A DNA stretch of 64,000 nucleotides from Pseudomonas sihuiensis (GTDB lineage Bacteria; Pseudomonadota; Gammaproteobacteria; Pseudomonadales; Pseudomonadaceae): NCBI RefSeq assembly GCF_900106015.1, contig NZ_LT629797.1, positions 5,270,001-5,334,000 of the forward strand, read 5' to 3'. The notes below the pieces were generated by a model. The model did not search any database. It saw only the letters and a list, made by a program, of their open reading frames with translations, and was not told the origin of the DNA. The position numbers and the translations under genes are program-made. Of the stretch, positions 24,605 through 35,116 are shown in pieces (positions within the stretch are counted from its first letter, which is position 1; each line of letters begins with the position of its first letter).

Positions 24605-25705
24605 TCAAACGTTAAAGCGGAAGTGCATCACGTCGCCGTCCTTGACGATGTAGTCCTTGCCTTCCAAGCGCCATTTGCCGGCTTCCTTGGCGCCGGCTTC
24701 GCCCTTGTACTGGATGAAGTCGTTGTAGGCGATGACTTCGGCGCGGATGAAGCCTTTTTCGAAGTCGGTGTGGATCGCGGCAGCCGATTGCGGGGCGGTG
24801 GCGCCGACCTTGACGGTCCAGGCACGTACTTCCTTCACGCCAGCGGTGAAGTAGGTCTGCAGGTTGAGCAGCGAGTAACCAGCGCGGATCACGCGGTTCA
24901 GGCCCGGCTCTTCCATGCCCATGGTTTCGAGGAACATCTGCATTTCTTCGAGATCGTCCAGTTCGGCGATCTCGGCTTCGATCTTGTTGCACACCGGCAC
25001 GACGATGGCGCCTTCCGCTTCGGCGATGGCGTTGACCACGTCGAGGTGCGGGTTGTTCTCGAAGCCGTCTTCGGCGACGTTGGCGATGTACATCACCGGC
25101 TTGGTGGTGAGCAGGTGGAAGGTCTTGGCCAGGCGCTTCTCGTCGTCACCCAGGTCCTTGAGCAGGCTGCGCGCCGGCTTGCCTTCGGTGAGGTGGGGGA
25201 TGAGCTTTTCCAGCAGGGCTTTCTGCGCCACGGATTCCTTGTCGCCACCCTTGGCGGTACGGGCAACGCGCTGCAGTTGCTTCTCGCAGCTGTCGAGGTC
25301 GGCCATGATCAGTTCGAGGTCGATGATCTCGATGTCACGCTTGGGGTCGACGCTGTTGGCAACGTGGATGACGTTGTCGTCTTCGAAGCAGCGCACCACG
25401 TGGGCGATGGCGTCGGTCTCGCGGATGTTGGCGAGGAATTTGTTGCCCAGGCCTTCACCTTTCGACGCGCCCGCGACCAGGCCGGCGATGTCGACGAATT
25501 CCATGGTGGTGGGGATGACCTTCTCGGGCTTGACGATCTCGGCCAGGGCATCCAGGCGCGGGTCGGGCATGGGCACGATGCCGCTGTTCGGCTCGATGGT
25601 GCAGAAGGGGAAGTTCTCCGCCGCGATGCCGGATTTGGTGAGGGCGTTGAACAGGGTGGACTTGCCGACGTTGGGCAGGCCGACGATGCCGCAGTTGAAT
25701 CCCAT
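24605..25705 (-). CDS. ychF: YchF, redox-regulated ATPase of the Obg family
   Basis: The full-length 366-residue protein has the P-loop GLPNVGKS (9-16), [17 protein letters not shown] (G3), and the coiled-coil and TGS domains ending [16 protein letters not shown]. YchF/OLA1 proteins prefer ATP over GTP, bind ribosomes and respond to oxidative stress. It lies 24 bp after pth, its usual partner, so the two are probably one operon. Confidence 0.97.
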   Translation of the reverse strand: MGFNCGIVGLPNVGKSTLFNALTKSGIAAENFPFCTIEPNSGIVPMPDPRLDALAEIVKPEKVIPTTMEFVDIAGLVAGASKGEGLGNKFLANIRETDAIAHVVRCFEDDNVIHVANSVDPKRDIEIIDLELIMADLDSCEKQLQRVARTAKGGDKESVAQKALLEKLIPHLTEGKPARSLLKDLGDDEKRLAKTFHLLTTKPVMYIANVAEDGFENNPHLDVVNAIAEAEGAIVVPVCNKIEAEIAELDDLEEMQMFLETMGMEEPGLNRVIRAGYSLLNLQTYFTAGVKEVRAWTVKVGATAPQSAAAIHTDFEKGFIRAEVIAYNDFIQYKGEAGAKEAGKWRLEGKDYIVKDGDVMHFRFNV

Positions 25706-25729
25706 GATGTGTCCCTCGGTAAAAGATGG

Positions 25730-26320
25730 TTACTTGGTGGCCTTCTGGCTATGCAGTTTGCGCATGGCCACGGTCCAGTCGCCGGCGAGTATTTCCGGCA
25801 GGACGTCCAAGGCGAAGTCGATGCTCTTGTCGAGCAGTTCCTGTTCGCTGCGTGGGGCGCGTCCGAGCACGTAGCCGGAGACCAGGCTGGCGTGCCCCGG
25901 ATGGCCGATGCCGAGCCGCAGACGATGGAAGTTATTCTGGTTGCCGAGCTGGGCGATGATGTCGCGCAGGCCATTGTGCCCGCCGTGGCCGCCGCCCTGT
26001 TTGAGCTTGGCGACGCCGGGTGGCATGTCGAGTTCGTCGTGGGCCACCAGGATTTCTTCGGGTTTGATCTTGAAGAAATTGGCCAAGGCCGCCACGGACT
26101 GGCCGCTGCGGTTCATGTAGGTGGTGGGGATGAGCAGGCGAACTTCGCGCCCCTGGTGAACGAACTTGCCCACCAGGCCGAAATACTTGCGATCGACAGA
26201 GAGGTTGACGCGCTGGCTCTCGGCCACGCGCTCAACGAAAAGGGCCCCTGCATTGTGCCGGGTCTGGTCGTATTCGGGGCCGGGGTTACCCAGGCCAACG
26301 ATCAGTTGTACGGCAGTCAT
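25730..26320 (-). CDS. pth: Pth, peptidyl-tRNA hydrolase
   Basis: The 196-residue enzyme releases peptides from dropped-off peptidyl-tRNA. It carries GLGNPG (9-14), the catalytic His22 in [15 protein letters not shown], and the D-x-L-D-M-P-P-G segment (HDELDMPPG). The rplY-pth-ychF order matches P. aeruginosa. Confidence 0.97.
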   Translation of the reverse strand: MTAVQLIVGLGNPGPEYDQTRHNAGALFVERVAESQRVNLSVDRKYFGLVGKFVHQGREVRLLIPTTYMNRSGQSVAALANFFKIKPEEILVAHDELDMPPGVAKLKQGGGHGGHNGLRDIIAQLGNQNNFHRLRLGIGHPGHASLVSGYVLGRAPRSEQELLDKSIDFALDVLPEILAGDWTVAMRKLHSQKATK

Positions 26321-26383
26321 ACAGGAGCCCTTTTGAGGAAATCGCCCGGCGTGATCGCCTGCCGGGCGGGTTCCGCGCTGTGA

Positions 26384-26989
26384 TTACTCGGCAGCGCCTT
26401 CTTCGTCTTTAACGCGGCTGGCGTGGATGTTGGAGACAGCCAGGTCGTTACCGTGAGCCAGAGCAACCAGCTCAACGCCTTTCGGCAGCTTCAGGTCGGA
26501 CATGTGGACAGTCTGGCCAACTTCTACGGCAGCCATGTCGACTTCGATGAATTCCGGCAGGTCTTTCGGCAGGCAGGAAACTTCGACTTCGCTGATGGTG
26601 TGGGAGATCTCGCCACCTTGCTGCTTTACGCCAACGGAAGTAGCTTCGTTGATGAAGTGCAGGGGTACGTGAGCGCTCAGCTTCTGGCCGGCAACGACGC
26701 GCTGGAAGTCAGCGTGCAGTACGAAGCCTTTGGCCGGGTGGCGCTGCAGGGCTTTGATCACGACGCTTTCTTTGGTACCGGCAACGTCCAGGCTCAGAAC
26801 GTGGCTGAAAGCCGCTTCGTTTTCCAGCAGCTTGGCCAGGTCTTTGGCCAGCAGGCTGATCGATTGCGGGGCTTTGTCGCCACCGTAGATCACGGCAGGA
26901 ACCATGGACACGTTACGACGCAGGCGGCGGCTCGCACCTTTCCCCAGGTCGGAACGCACTTCGGCATTCAGGGCAAATTCAACAGTCAT
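26384..26989 (-). CDS. rplY: RplY, 50S ribosomal protein L25 (CTC form)
   Basis: The 201-residue long form of L25 has an N-terminal 5S-rRNA-binding domain ([26 protein letters not shown]) and a C-terminal TL5/CTC domain ([18 protein letters not shown]). The ATG at 26989 is chosen over an upstream extension because GGAGAAG lies just before it and the family starts here. Confidence 0.96.
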   Translation of the reverse strand: MTVEFALNAEVRSDLGKGASRRLRRNVSMVPAVIYGGDKAPQSISLLAKDLAKLLENEAAFSHVLSLDVAGTKESVVIKALQRHPAKGFVLHADFQRVVAGQKLSAHVPLHFINEATSVGVKQQGGEISHTISEVEVSCLPKDLPEFIEVDMAAVEVGQTVHMSDLKLPKGVELVALAHGNDLAVSNIHASRVKDEEGAAE

Positions 26990-27050
26990 TTCACTTCTCC
27001 AAAATAACCAAACCGCCTTGTGGCTTGCGACCAGCCTCGGGCGGTAGGGC

Positions 27051-27074
27051 AAAAAGCCCCGCACGAGGCGGGGC
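27051..27074 (-). terminator. Terminator of prs
   Basis: GCCCCGC (27056-27062) and GCGGGGC (27068-27074) form the stem, with TTTTT after it on the minus strand, between prs and rplY. Confidence 0.85.
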
Positions 27075-27096
27075 AGTGTGATCTGGCCAGTTCCGC

Positions 27097-28038
27097 TTAG
27101 CGGAACATGGCGCTGATCGATTCTTCGTTGCTGATGCGGCGAACCGCTTCGGCGACGACCGGGGCGATGTCGAGCTGGCGAATACGCGAGCAGGACTGCG
27201 CCGCAGCGGACAGCGGGATGGTGTTGGTGACCACCAGCTCGTCCAGGACGGAATTCTCGATGTTCTCGATGGCGCGGCCGGACAGCACCGGGTGGGTGCA
27301 GTAGGCGTAGACCTTGGCGGCGCCGCGCTCTTTCAGCGCTTTGGCGGCGTGGCAGAGGGTACCGGCGGTGTCGACCATGTCGTCGACCAGGATGCAGGTA
27401 CGGCCTTCGACGTCACCGATGATGTGCATCACTTCGGACTGGTTGGCCTTCTCGCGACGCTTGTCGATGATCGCCAGGTCGACGCCCAGGCTCTTGGCCA
27501 CGGCGCGAGCACGTACGACGCCACCGATATCGGGGGAGACGATCATCAGGTTGTCGAAGCGCTGGTCTTCGATGTCATCGACCAGGACCGGGGAGCCGTA
27601 GATGTTGTCCACCGGAATGTCGAAGAAGCCCTGGATCTGGTCAGCGTGCAGGTCGACGGTTAGCACGCGGTCGATACCGACCACGGTGAGCATGTCGGCA
27701 ACCACTTTGGCGCTGATTGCCACGCGCGCGGAACGCGGACGGCGATCCTGGCGGGCATAACCGAAGTAGGGGATGACTGCAGTGATGCGAGTCGCCGAGG
27801 AACGGCGGAAGGCGTCGGCCATCACTACCAGTTCCATCAGGTTGTCGTTGGTGGGTGCACAGGTCGGCTGAATCAGGAAGACGTCCTTACCGCGAACGTT
27901 CTCGTTGATTTCGATCATGACTTCGCCGTCGGAGAACTTACCGACTGAAGCATCGCCGAGGGGAATGTGCAGCTGACGAACGATCCGTCGCGCCAGATCG
28001 GGGTTTGCGTTCCCCGTGAAGACCATCATCTTGGACAC
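27097..28038 (-). CDS. prs: Prs, ribose-phosphate pyrophosphokinase
   Basis: This 313-residue enzyme makes PRPP from ribose 5-phosphate and ATP, feeding purine, pyrimidine, His, Trp and NAD synthesis. The protein shows [10 protein letters not shown] (ATP site), [12 protein letters not shown] and the PRPP loop [10 protein letters not shown]. The start is GTG at 28038 ([16 protein letters not shown]), with AGG 8 bp upstream. A longer frame would extend into the tRNA-Gln gene. Confidence 0.97.
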   Translation of the reverse strand: MSKMMVFTGNANPDLARRIVRQLHIPLGDASVGKFSDGEVMIEINENVRGKDVFLIQPTCAPTNDNLMELVVMADAFRRSSATRITAVIPYFGYARQDRRPRSARVAISAKVVADMLTVVGIDRVLTVDLHADQIQGFFDIPVDNIYGSPVLVDDIEDQRFDNLMIVSPDIGGVVRARAVAKSLGVDLAIIDKRREKANQSEVMHIIGDVEGRTCILVDDMVDTAGTLCHAAKALKERGAAKVYAYCTHPVLSGRAIENIENSVLDELVVTNTIPLSAAAQSCSRIRQLDIAPVVAEAVRRISNEESISAMFR

Positions 28039-28084
28039 GCGCAGTACCTGCCGGCTGGGGGTATACCTGGATGGGTATGGAAAA

Positions 28085-28159
28085 TGGCAGGGGCGGCTGG
28101 ATTCGAACCAACGCATGCCAGGATCAAAACCTGGTGCCTTACCGCTTGGCGACGCCCCT
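28085..28159 (-). tRNA. tRNA-Gln(TTG), copy 1
   Basis: This is a 75-nt cloverleaf with acceptor AGGGGCG/CGCCCCT, anticodon loop TTTTGAT, T arm GGTTCGAATCC and encoded CCA. It lies just upstream of prs, as in P. aeruginosa. Confidence 0.96.
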
Positions 28160-28215
28160 ATATTCTGTGTTGAATGCTTGTTGACTCGGTTCTCGATGCC
28201 TCCCGAGGGAGGTTA

Positions 28216-28290
28216 TGGCAGGGGCGGCTGGATTCGAACCAACGCATGCCAGGATCAAAACCTGGTGCCTTACCGCTTGGCGACGCCCCT
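28216..28290 (-). tRNA. tRNA-Gln(TTG), copy 2
   Basis: It is identical in sequence to the copy at 28085-28159, separated from it by 56 bp of different spacer. The two probably come from one precursor transcript. Confidence 0.96.
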
Positions 28291-28316
28291 GTATCGTATA
28301 ACCGAATGCTGAGCAT

Positions 28317-29186
28317 TCACTTCTTGGCCAATGCTTGGAGCCTGCGGTGCAGCATCGAAATGTTGCGACCTTGAGCGACAAAGCTCGGCAGAGTGCCTGG
28401 AAGTTGGCGGGCGACTTTATCAGCATCGTCCCGATTTGGGAAGCTCCCAAATATGCAAGCTCCAGTGCCGGTCAATCTAGCTGAAACAAATTTGTTCAAC
28501 AAGATCAAAGCGTTACGAACTTCAGGGTAACGCTTCTCTACAACCGGCTGGCAGTCGTTTCGACCACCCCCCGCAAGAAGGCTGCGAACTTTAATGGGCG
28601 GCGTATCGCGTGTCAACTCGGGCGAGCCGAAAACTTCTGCTGTGCTGACAAAGACTTGCGGTACTGCGACGAGGAACCAGGGCTCGTCGAGTTCGACTGG
28701 GGTCAAGCGCTCGCCAACGCCTTCGGCGAAGGCCGCGCGACCGCGCACGAATACCGGTACATCGGCGCCCAGGGCCAGGCCCAGTTTGGCCAGGCGCTCT
28801 TCGCCCAGTTGGGTTTGCCACAGGTGATCGAGGCCGAGCAGGGTGGTGGCGGCATCCGAGCTGCCACCGCCGATGCCGCCGCCCATGGGCAGGCGTTTGT
28901 CCAGCCAGATATCGGCGCCGAGCTGGGTGCCGCTGGCTTCCTGCAGCCTTTTGGCTGCGCGCACGATCAGGTTGCTGTCATGTGGCACGCCGTCGATGGG
29001 CGTGTGCAGACGGATTTCGCCATCCTGACGCAGGCTGAAGCCGAGCTCGTCGCCGTGGTCGAGAAACTGAAACAGCGTCTGCAGCTCGTGATAGCCATCG
29101 GCGCGGCGGCCGAGGATATGCAGCATCAGGTTGAGCTTGGCGGGGGCGGGCAGGATCAGTTCGGCGTGGCTGGGGATGGCGGTCAT
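28317..29186 (-). CDS. ispE: IspE, 4-diphosphocytidyl-2-C-methyl-D-erythritol kinase
   Basis: IspE phosphorylates CDP-ME in the MEP isoprenoid pathway. The GHMP-kinase features are [12 protein letters not shown] at the N-terminus, the ATP loop [15 protein letters not shown], and [11 protein letters not shown] near the end. ATG codons at 29186 ([12 protein letters not shown]) and 29216 are both possible and neither has a clear ribosome site; the shorter form is closer to the family N-terminus. A piece of this 5' end is copied twice in the duplicated DNA upstream. Confidence 0.95.
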   Translation of the reverse strand: MTAIPSHAELILPAPAKLNLMLHILGRRADGYHELQTLFQFLDHGDELGFSLRQDGEIRLHTPIDGVPHDSNLIVRAAKRLQEASGTQLGADIWLDKRLPMGGGIGGGSSDAATTLLGLDHLWQTQLGEERLAKLGLALGADVPVFVRGRAAFAEGVGERLTPVELDEPWFLVAVPQVFVSTAEVFGSPELTRDTPPIKVRSLLAGGGRNDCQPVVEKRYPEVRNALILLNKFVSARLTGTGACIFGSFPNRDDADKVARQLPGTLPSFVAQGRNISMLHRRLQALAKK

Positions 29187-29266
29187 GGTCGGGGCAGGGG
29201 CATCGTCGTGAGGCATGTGGCGATTGTATTCGGGAAATGCATCGGCAGGTGCGTCTAGAGGAGCAT

Positions 29267-29340
29267 CGCGGCTGAAACGGATGCCGCCCAGCCGCTCCTA
29301 CAAAAACGCTGCCTCCCCTGTAGGAGCGGCTTTAGCCGCG
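29267..29340. repeat. REP-type repeats upstream of ispE
   Basis: CGGCTGAAACGGATGCCG...CAGCCGCTCCTAC is followed by GTAGGAGCGGCTTTAGCCGC: two REP units of the GTAGGAGCGG class in inverted order. Confidence 0.65.
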
Positions 29341-29347
29341 AAATGCT

Positions 29348-30321
29348 CAGTTCGTAGCCTGGATGCAATCCGGGGCGTGGTGGCGCTGCTTCCCGGATTT
29401 CATCCGGGCTACGGCTGCGTGCGCGAAACCTGTAGGAGCGAGCTCTGCTCGCGAAGCGGTTGGCGCTTATCAGGTTGAGCTTGGCCGGGGCGTGCAGGAT
29501 CAGTTCGGCGTGGTTGGGGATGCCGCTTTTCCATCCACCAGCTGTGTGCTGTGGAAGGCGCTGGACAAGCTGTCGCGGCTGAAGCCCCTCCCACAGAGAA
29601 TGTGGTCGCTTACTGCCCCAACTGACGCGGTTGCCAGTCCTTGATCACCAAAGTCACTTCCAGATCCTGGCCATAGAGCTTCAGACGCTCCGGCAGGGCG
29701 TAGCCGTTCTGCTCGGTGTAGCGCTGGTATTCGACCTTCCAACCGTCCTGTTCCAGCTGCGCCAGGTGGCTTTGGCCATCGAGGGTGATGCGGCTGCGGC
29801 TTTCCGGGGCGGGCAGGCCGCGAATCCACCAGAGCAGTTCGTAGCCCGGATGCAATCCGGGGCGTGGTGACGATGCTTCCCGGATTTCATCCGGGCTACG
29901 GCTGCGTGCGCGAAACCTGTAGGAGCGAGCTCTGCTCGCGAAGCGGTTGGCGCTTATCGGGTTGAGCTTGGCCGGGGCGGGCAGGATCAGTTCGGTGTGG
30001 CTGGGGATGCCGCTTTTCCATCCACCAGCTGTGTGCTGAGGAAGGCGCTGGACAAGCTGTCGCGACTGAAGCCCCTCCCACAGAGAATGTGGCCGCTTAC
30101 TGCCCCAACTGACGCGGTTGCCAGTCCTTGATCACCAGGGTCACTTCCAGGTCCTGGCCGTAGAGCTTCAGGCGCTCCGGCAGGGCGTAGCCGTTCTGCT
30201 CGGTGTAGCGCTGGTATTCGACCTTCCAGCCGTCCTGTTCCAGCTGCGCCAGGCGGCTTTGGCCATCGAGGGTGATGCGGCTGCGGCTGTCCGGGGCGGG
30301 CAGGCCGCGAATCCACCAGAG
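29348..30321 (-). repeat. 487-bp direct tandem duplication (29348-29834 and 29835-30321)
   Basis: The two units align end to end with an offset of exactly 487 bp and few substitutions. Each contains the 3' end of lolB (about 225 bp), a short piece of the ispE 5' end (CAGGTTGAGCTTGGC...GGATCAGTTCGG), a GTAGCCCGGAT inverted repeat and a GTAGGAGCGAGCTCTGCTCG REP. Only the lolB-proximal unit is attached to an intact gene. Confidence 0.9.
29610..29834 (-). pseudogene. Duplicated 3' fragment of lolB
   Basis: The fragment encodes the last ~75 residues of LolB, from [20 protein letters not shown] to the end DWQPRQLGQ, with the same stop codon. It lacks the signal peptide and N-terminal half and starts inside repeat DNA. 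It differs from the intact gene by a few substitutions (for example H for R in GQSHLAQ), so the duplication is not brand new. Confidence 0.85.
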
Positions 30322-30711
30322 CAGGTTGGATACCGGCAGGTCCAGGCGCAGTTGCTCTTGCAGAAGCGCTTCCGGCGATTCGGCGCGGAAACGGCCGCGG
30401 TTGGATACTTCCAGCAGGATGTCGCCCGGGCGGCCGGTCAGGCGGGCGGCGCCGCCACCCAGCGGGCCGGACAGGCGAATGTCGTAGTAATCCTGGCGCT
30501 GCAGCCAGAACAGGGTGGCGCTGCCGGAGTCCTGCGGGGCGCGGATGCCGATCTTGCCGTTGATCTGCCAGCCGTCGAGCTGAGTGATCTGCTCTTTGTG
30601 GGCTTTCCACTGGGCCGGGTCGCCCTGGCCTTCCAGCGCTTCGTGCGAGGTGAGGCCGGCGCAGCCAGCGAGCAGGGCGATAAGGCTGAATACGAGTAGG
30701 TGACGAAGCAT
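30097..30711 (-). CDS. lolB: LolB, outer-membrane lipoprotein receptor
   Basis: The 204-residue lipoprotein has lipobox LAGC. LolB accepts lipoproteins from LolA in the periplasm and inserts them in the outer membrane. [20 protein letters not shown] and [11 protein letters not shown] are family segments. The ATG at 30711 overlaps the stop of the upstream TPR gene by one base (TGATG); a TTG one codon earlier is unlikely. Confidence 0.94.
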   Translation of the reverse strand: MLRHLLVFSLIALLAGCAGLTSHEALEGQGDPAQWKAHKEQITQLDGWQINGKIGIRAPQDSGSATLFWLQRQDYYDIRLSGPLGGGAARLTGRPGDILLEVSNRGRFRAESPEALLQEQLRLDLPVSNLLWWIRGLPAPDSRSRITLDGQSRLAQLEQDGWKVEYQRYTEQNGYALPERLKLYGQDLEVTLVIKDWQPRQLGQ

Positions 30712-32438
30712 CAAAGAGTCTCGGAACCGGTCAGGCGCAACAGCGTGTCACGCAGAATGGGGCTGTCGGGCGTTGCGCTGAGGGCGTCGCGCCAGACGCG
30801 TCGGGCGTCGCGCTGCTTGCCTTGGGCCCAGAGCACTTCGCCGAGGTGGGCGGCCACTTCGTGGTCGGGGAATTTCTCCAGGGCCTGGCGCAGCAGGCGC
30901 TCGGCCTCGTCGAGGTTGCCCAGGCGATAGTTGACCCAGCCGAGGCTGTCGAGAATCGCCGGGTCATCCGGGTTGAGCAGGTGCGCTTTCTCGATCAGCT
31001 CGCGCGCTTCTTCATAGCGGGTGGTGCGGTCGGCCAGGGTGTAGCCGAGGGCGTTGAGCGCCATGGCGTGTTCCGGCTCGCGCTGGATGATATAGCGCAG
31101 GTCGGTTTCCAGTTGGGCCAGGTCATCGCGCTTTTCCGCGAGCATGGCGCGGGTATAAAGCAGGTTCAGGTCGTTGGGGTACTGCTCCAGTCCCTCGTTG
31201 ATCACCTTCCAGGCCGGCTCGACCTGGCTGCGATTGCTCAGGCCTTCGGCTTCGATCAGGTACAGCTGGATGGCGTAATCGGGCTGCGCGCTGCGTGCCT
31301 GGGCCAGGCGTGCGCTGGCTTCTTCACTGCGCTGCTGGGCGAACAGCAGTTCGGCCTGGCGTTGCTGGGCCGGCAGATAGTCGTTGCTTGGGCCGACCAG
31401 GGCGTATTCCTGCAGAGCGCTGTCGTTGTCGCTCAGCGCCTCGTAAGCGCGGCCGAGGTTGTAGTGCGCGGCATCGACATGACTGCGGCGTTCGACCAGC
31501 TCTTCGAGGTAGACGATGGCTTCTTCCCAGGCTTCGGCTTCCAGGCACACCAGCGCCAGGGAGAAACGCAGGTCGTCGTCGTTGGGGTTTTCCTGCACCA
31601 GCTTGGCGAACTCGCCCTTGGCGTCGTCGAGGCGATCCTGCTCGACCAGCAGGCGCGCGTAGGTCAGGCGCAGGCGTTTGTCGTCGGGGTTGTTGCGGAT
31701 GCCTTTCTGCAGGATCGGCATGGCCTCTTTGTCACGGCCGAGGCTCTGCAGCAGGCGGGCGCGCAGCAGGATCGGCGATACCTCGTTGCTGCTCGCTGCG
31801 CTGTCTTCGAGCAGCTCCAGGGCCTCTTCGGCGCGGCCGTCCTGTTGCAGGAGGATGGCCTTGCCGAACAGCAGCTGGCTGTTGTCCGGGTTCTTGCTCA
31901 GCAGGCGATCGAAGCCCTGCAGCAGGCCGGCGCGAGTATCCGGGTCGGTTTCTGCGGCAGACAGGGCGAGGAAGTCGAAGTGGGTATCGCCCTGGCGCTG
32001 CAGCACCTGCTCCATATAGGTCATGGATTCATCGTAGCGGCCAGCGCGGGCCAGCTGCACGGCGGCGGCGCGTTGGGCGTCGATGTTGCTCGGCGCGTTC
32101 CTGGCCCAGATCAGTGCGCTGTCGAGCGCGGCCTGTTCGGCGCCGAGGTACTCGGCAATACGGAAGGCGCGTTCGGCGACGCCGGCATCGCCGGTGGCGT
32201 TGGCCTGCTGCACGTAGTTGCCGAGGGCGATGTCGAAGCGATTGCGCTGCCCGGCCAGCTCGGCGGTGAGCAGGGCGAACAGGGTTTCCTGGCTGAACGA
32301 GCCGTATTCGCTCGGTTCCAGCTGGGTGGTCTGATCGGCTTCCTGTACCGGCGGCGTACCGTCCGGCTCACTGGGGGCGAAGGTTTGGCAGCCGCTGAGG
32401 AAGGCGAATGCGGTGAGCAACGCGAGGGGTCTGTTCAT
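30711..32438 (-). CDS. TPR-repeat lipoprotein upstream of lolB
   Basis: This is a 575-residue protein with lipobox LSGC (Cys17) and many tetratricopeptide repeats, for example [20 protein letters not shown] and [20 protein letters not shown]. It corresponds to PA4667 in P. aeruginosa by position. TPR arrays mediate protein contacts, here probably at the periplasmic face of the outer membrane. The ATG at 32438 is chosen because the signal peptide begins there; upstream codons reach into the hemA promoter region. It is coupled to lolB. Confidence 0.9.
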   Translation of the reverse strand: MNRPLALLTAFAFLSGCQTFAPSEPDGTPPVQEADQTTQLEPSEYGSFSQETLFALLTAELAGQRNRFDIALGNYVQQANATGDAGVAERAFRIAEYLGAEQAALDSALIWARNAPSNIDAQRAAAVQLARAGRYDESMTYMEQVLQRQGDTHFDFLALSAAETDPDTRAGLLQGFDRLLSKNPDNSQLLFGKAILLQQDGRAEEALELLEDSAASSNEVSPILLRARLLQSLGRDKEAMPILQKGIRNNPDDKRLRLTYARLLVEQDRLDDAKGEFAKLVQENPNDDDLRFSLALVCLEAEAWEEAIVYLEELVERRSHVDAAHYNLGRAYEALSDNDSALQEYALVGPSNDYLPAQQRQAELLFAQQRSEEASARLAQARSAQPDYAIQLYLIEAEGLSNRSQVEPAWKVINEGLEQYPNDLNLLYTRAMLAEKRDDLAQLETDLRYIIQREPEHAMALNALGYTLADRTTRYEEARELIEKAHLLNPDDPAILDSLGWVNYRLGNLDEAERLLRQALEKFPDHEVAAHLGEVLWAQGKQRDARRVWRDALSATPDSPILRDTLLRLTGSETL

Positions 32439-32647
32439 AGTGCCTTGTCGTGCGTTATTCCGGGGCGACGGCCGTGCTGGCTCGTGCCCTGCGACGTTCG
32501 CGGCATCATGACACAAGCCTTGGAGCAAGCCCACTGGCCAGGACGATGCGGCGAACTGTCTATTGGGACAATAGGTCGCGGGAGTTGTTCTCTCGGGGGC
32601 GAAGTAGGACAATTGCCGGCTCCCGTATTGCCCCTCAGCGACCCTGC

Positions 32648-33928
32648 ATGGCCTTTATCGCCCTCGGTATCAACCACAAGACCGCCTCGGTAGAGGTGCG
32701 CGAGCGCGTTGCTTTCACCCCGGAGCAACTGGTCGAGGCGCTGCAGCAGCTGTGTCGGCTGACGCCCAGCCGCGAGGCGGCGATCCTCTCTACCTGCAAC
32801 CGCAGCGAGCTGTACCTGGAGCAGGATCAGCTGAGCAGCGATGAAGTGCTGCAGTGGCTGGCCGACTATCACCGCCTGAGCGTCGACGAATTGCGCGCCT
32901 GCGCCTACGTGCACAGCGAGGAGGACGCGGTGCGGCACATGATGCGCGTCGCCTGCGGGCTCGACTCGATGGTGCTGGGCGAGCCGCAGATTCTCGGGCA
33001 GCTCAAGTCCGCCTACGCCGTGGCGCGTGAGGCCGGCACCGTCGGGCCGTTGCTCGGCCGTCTGTTCCAGGCCACCTTCAGCACCGCCAAGACCGTGCGC
33101 ACCGATACCGCCATCGGCGAGAACCCGGTGTCAGTGGCCTTCGCCGCGGTCAGCCTGGCCAAACAGATCTTCGCCGACCTGCATCGCAGCCAGGCGCTGC
33201 TGATCGGCGCCGGCGAGACCATCAGCCTGGTGGCGCGCCATCTGCACGATCAGGGCATCAAGCGTATCGTCGTTGCCAACCGGACCCTGGAACGTGCCAG
33301 TCAGCTGGCCGAGCAGTTCGGCGCGCATGCCGTGCTGCTCTCGGACATCCCTGACGTGCTGGCGCACAGCGACATCGTCATCAGCTCCACCGCCAGCCAG
33401 CTGCCGATTCTCGGCAAGGGCGCAGTGGAAAGTGCGCTGAAAAAACGCAGGCACAAGCCGATCTTCATGGTCGACATCGCCGTGCCGCGCGACATCGAGT
33501 CGCAGGTGGGCGAGCTGGAGGACGTCTACCTCTATACCGTCGATGACCTGCATGAGGTCATCGAGGAAAACCTCAAGAGCCGCCAGGGCGCAGCGCAGGC
33601 TGCCGAGGAACTGGTGGCTGCCGGCACCGACGACTTCATGCAGCGCCTGCGCGAGCTGGCCGCGGTCGACGTGCTCAAGGCCTACCGTCAGCAGGCCGAG
33701 CGCCTGCGCGACGATGAGCTGGCCAAGGCCCAGCGCATGCTGGCCAACGGCGGCAACCCCGACGATGTGCTGGCGCAACTGGCGCGAGGCCTGACCAACA
33801 AGCTGCTGCACGCGCCCAGCGTGCGCATGAAGAAACTTACCGCCGAGGGGCGCGTCGACGCGCTCAGCCTGGCCCAGGAATTGTTCGCCCTCGATGAGAG
33901 CGCGCCGCAGGACAAAGGTCTGCAATGA
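32648..33928 (+). CDS. hemA: HemA, glutamyl-tRNA reductase
   Basis: HemA makes glutamate-1-semialdehyde from Glu-tRNA, the first step of C5-type heme synthesis. The 426-residue protein has the nucleophile Cys50 in [10 protein letters not shown], the NADPH site [11 protein letters not shown], and the dimerisation helix at the C-terminus. It diverges from the TPR lipoprotein gene. Its stop overlaps prfA by 4 bp (ATGA), forming the conserved hemA-prfA-prmC-moeB run. Confidence 0.97.
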   Translation: MAFIALGINHKTASVEVRERVAFTPEQLVEALQQLCRLTPSREAAILSTCNRSELYLEQDQLSSDEVLQWLADYHRLSVDELRACAYVHSEEDAVRHMMRVACGLDSMVLGEPQILGQLKSAYAVAREAGTVGPLLGRLFQATFSTAKTVRTDTAIGENPVSVAFAAVSLAKQIFADLHRSQALLIGAGETISLVARHLHDQGIKRIVVANRTLERASQLAEQFGAHAVLLSDIPDVLAHSDIVISSTASQLPILGKGAVESALKKRRHKPIFMVDIAVPRDIESQVGELEDVYLYTVDDLHEVIEENLKSRQGAAQAAEELVAAGTDDFMQRLRELAAVDVLKAYRQQAERLRDDELAKAQRMLANGGNPDDVLAQLARGLTNKLLHAPSVRMKKLTAEGRVDALSLAQELFALDESAPQDKGLQ

Positions 33929-35007
33929 AAGCTTCACTGTTGAACAAGCTGGACAACCTCAGCGACCGCTTCGAGGAACTGACGGCGCTGCTCGGCGATG
34001 CCGAGGTGATTTCCAAGCAGACGCAGTTTCGCGCCTATTCCAAGGAATATGCCGAGATCGAGCCGGTGATCGCCACCTTCCGCGAGCTGCGCAAGGTGCA
34101 GAGCGACCTCGAAGGTGCTCAGGCGCTGCTCAAGGACAGCGACGCGGACATGCGCGAGATGGCCGAAGAGGAAGTGGCCCAGGCCAAGGAAGCGCTGGTC
34201 ACCCTGGAAGACAAGCTGCAGCGCATGCTGCTGCCGAAAGACCCCAATGACGGGCGCAACGTCTATCTGGAAGTGCGCGCCGGCACCGGCGGTGACGAGG
34301 CGGCGATCTTCTCCGGCGACCTGTTCCGCATGTATTCGCGCTATGCCGAGAGGCAGGGTTGGCGCGTCGAGGTGCTGTCGGCCAACGAGGGCGAGCACGG
34401 CGGCTTCAAGGAAGTGATCGCCCGTGTCGAGGGCGACAACGTCTACGCCAAGCTCAAGTTCGAGTCCGGCGCTCATCGCGTGCAGCGCGTGCCGGAAACC
34501 GAATCCCAAGGGCGTATCCACACCTCCGCCTGCACCGTGGCGGTGTTGCCTGAGCCGGACGAACAGGCGGCCATCGAGATCAACCCGGCCGACCTGCGCG
34601 TCGATACCTATCGCAGCTCCGGCGCCGGTGGTCAGCACGTCAACACCACCGACTCGGCGATCCGCATCACCCACATCCCCACCGGCACCGTGGTGGAATG
34701 TCAGGAAGAACGCTCGCAGCACAAGAACCGCGCCAAGGCCATGGCCTGGTTGGCGGCCAAGCTGCAGGACCAGCAGGAAGCGGCGGCGCACAAGGAAATC
34801 TCCGAAACGCGCAAGCTGCTGGTGGGCTCGGGCGACCGCTCCGAGCGCATCCGCACCTACAACTTCCCGCAGGGCCGGGTGACCGACCATCGCATCAACC
34901 TGACCCTGTATTCGCTGAGCGACGTGATCGCCGGCGGCGTCGACGCCATCATCGAGCCGCTGCTGGCCGAGTACCAGGCCGACCAGTTGGCGGCGCTGGG
35001 CGATTGA
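33925..35007 (+). CDS. prfA: PrfA, peptide chain release factor 1
   Basis: The 360-residue RF1 recognises UAA and UAG. The stop-codon-reading motif is PET (190-192) and the catalytic GGQ is at 235-237 in [14 protein letters not shown]. The glutamine is methylated by PrmC, encoded next. The frame is intact. Confidence 0.98.
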   Translation: MKASLLNKLDNLSDRFEELTALLGDAEVISKQTQFRAYSKEYAEIEPVIATFRELRKVQSDLEGAQALLKDSDADMREMAEEEVAQAKEALVTLEDKLQRMLLPKDPNDGRNVYLEVRAGTGGDEAAIFSGDLFRMYSRYAERQGWRVEVLSANEGEHGGFKEVIARVEGDNVYAKLKFESGAHRVQRVPETESQGRIHTSACTVAVLPEPDEQAAIEINPADLRVDTYRSSGAGGQHVNTTDSAIRITHIPTGTVVECQEERSQHKNRAKAMAWLAAKLQDQQEAAAHKEISETRKLLVGSGDRSERIRTYNFPQGRVTDHRINLTLYSLSDVIAGGVDAIIEPLLAEYQADQLAALGD

Positions 35008-35036
35008 TTGCAGCGGTGCGCATGGCTGGCGCCGCG

Positions 35037-35107
35037 TAGGGTGCGCCGTGCGCACCGTAGCCCGGATGCAATCCGGGGACCGATTTCCCGGATTGCATCC
35101 GGGCTAC
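35037..35107. repeat. GTAGGGTGCGCC unit plus perfect 21-bp inverted repeat
   Basis: A GTAGGGTGCGCCGTGCGCAC unit (35037-35056) abuts a perfect 21-bp inverted repeat (arms 35057-35077 and 35087-35107, core GTAGCCCGGATGCAATCC) with a 9-bp loop. It lies between prfA and prmC inside the operon and ends 9 bp before the prmC start, so it may affect prmC translation. Confidence 0.8.
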
Positions 35108-35116
35108 GAGAACGAC

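Noticed and set aside
28016..28312. Plus-strand frames across the two tRNA-Gln genes
   Set aside because: They translate the complement of the tRNAs and arise from the tRNA repeat ([23 protein letters not shown] seen twice); an artefact well known in annotations.
29267..30096. Extra small genes in the DNA between ispE and lolB
   Set aside because: All frames there derive from REP repeats, the ispE fragment and the lolB tail copy.
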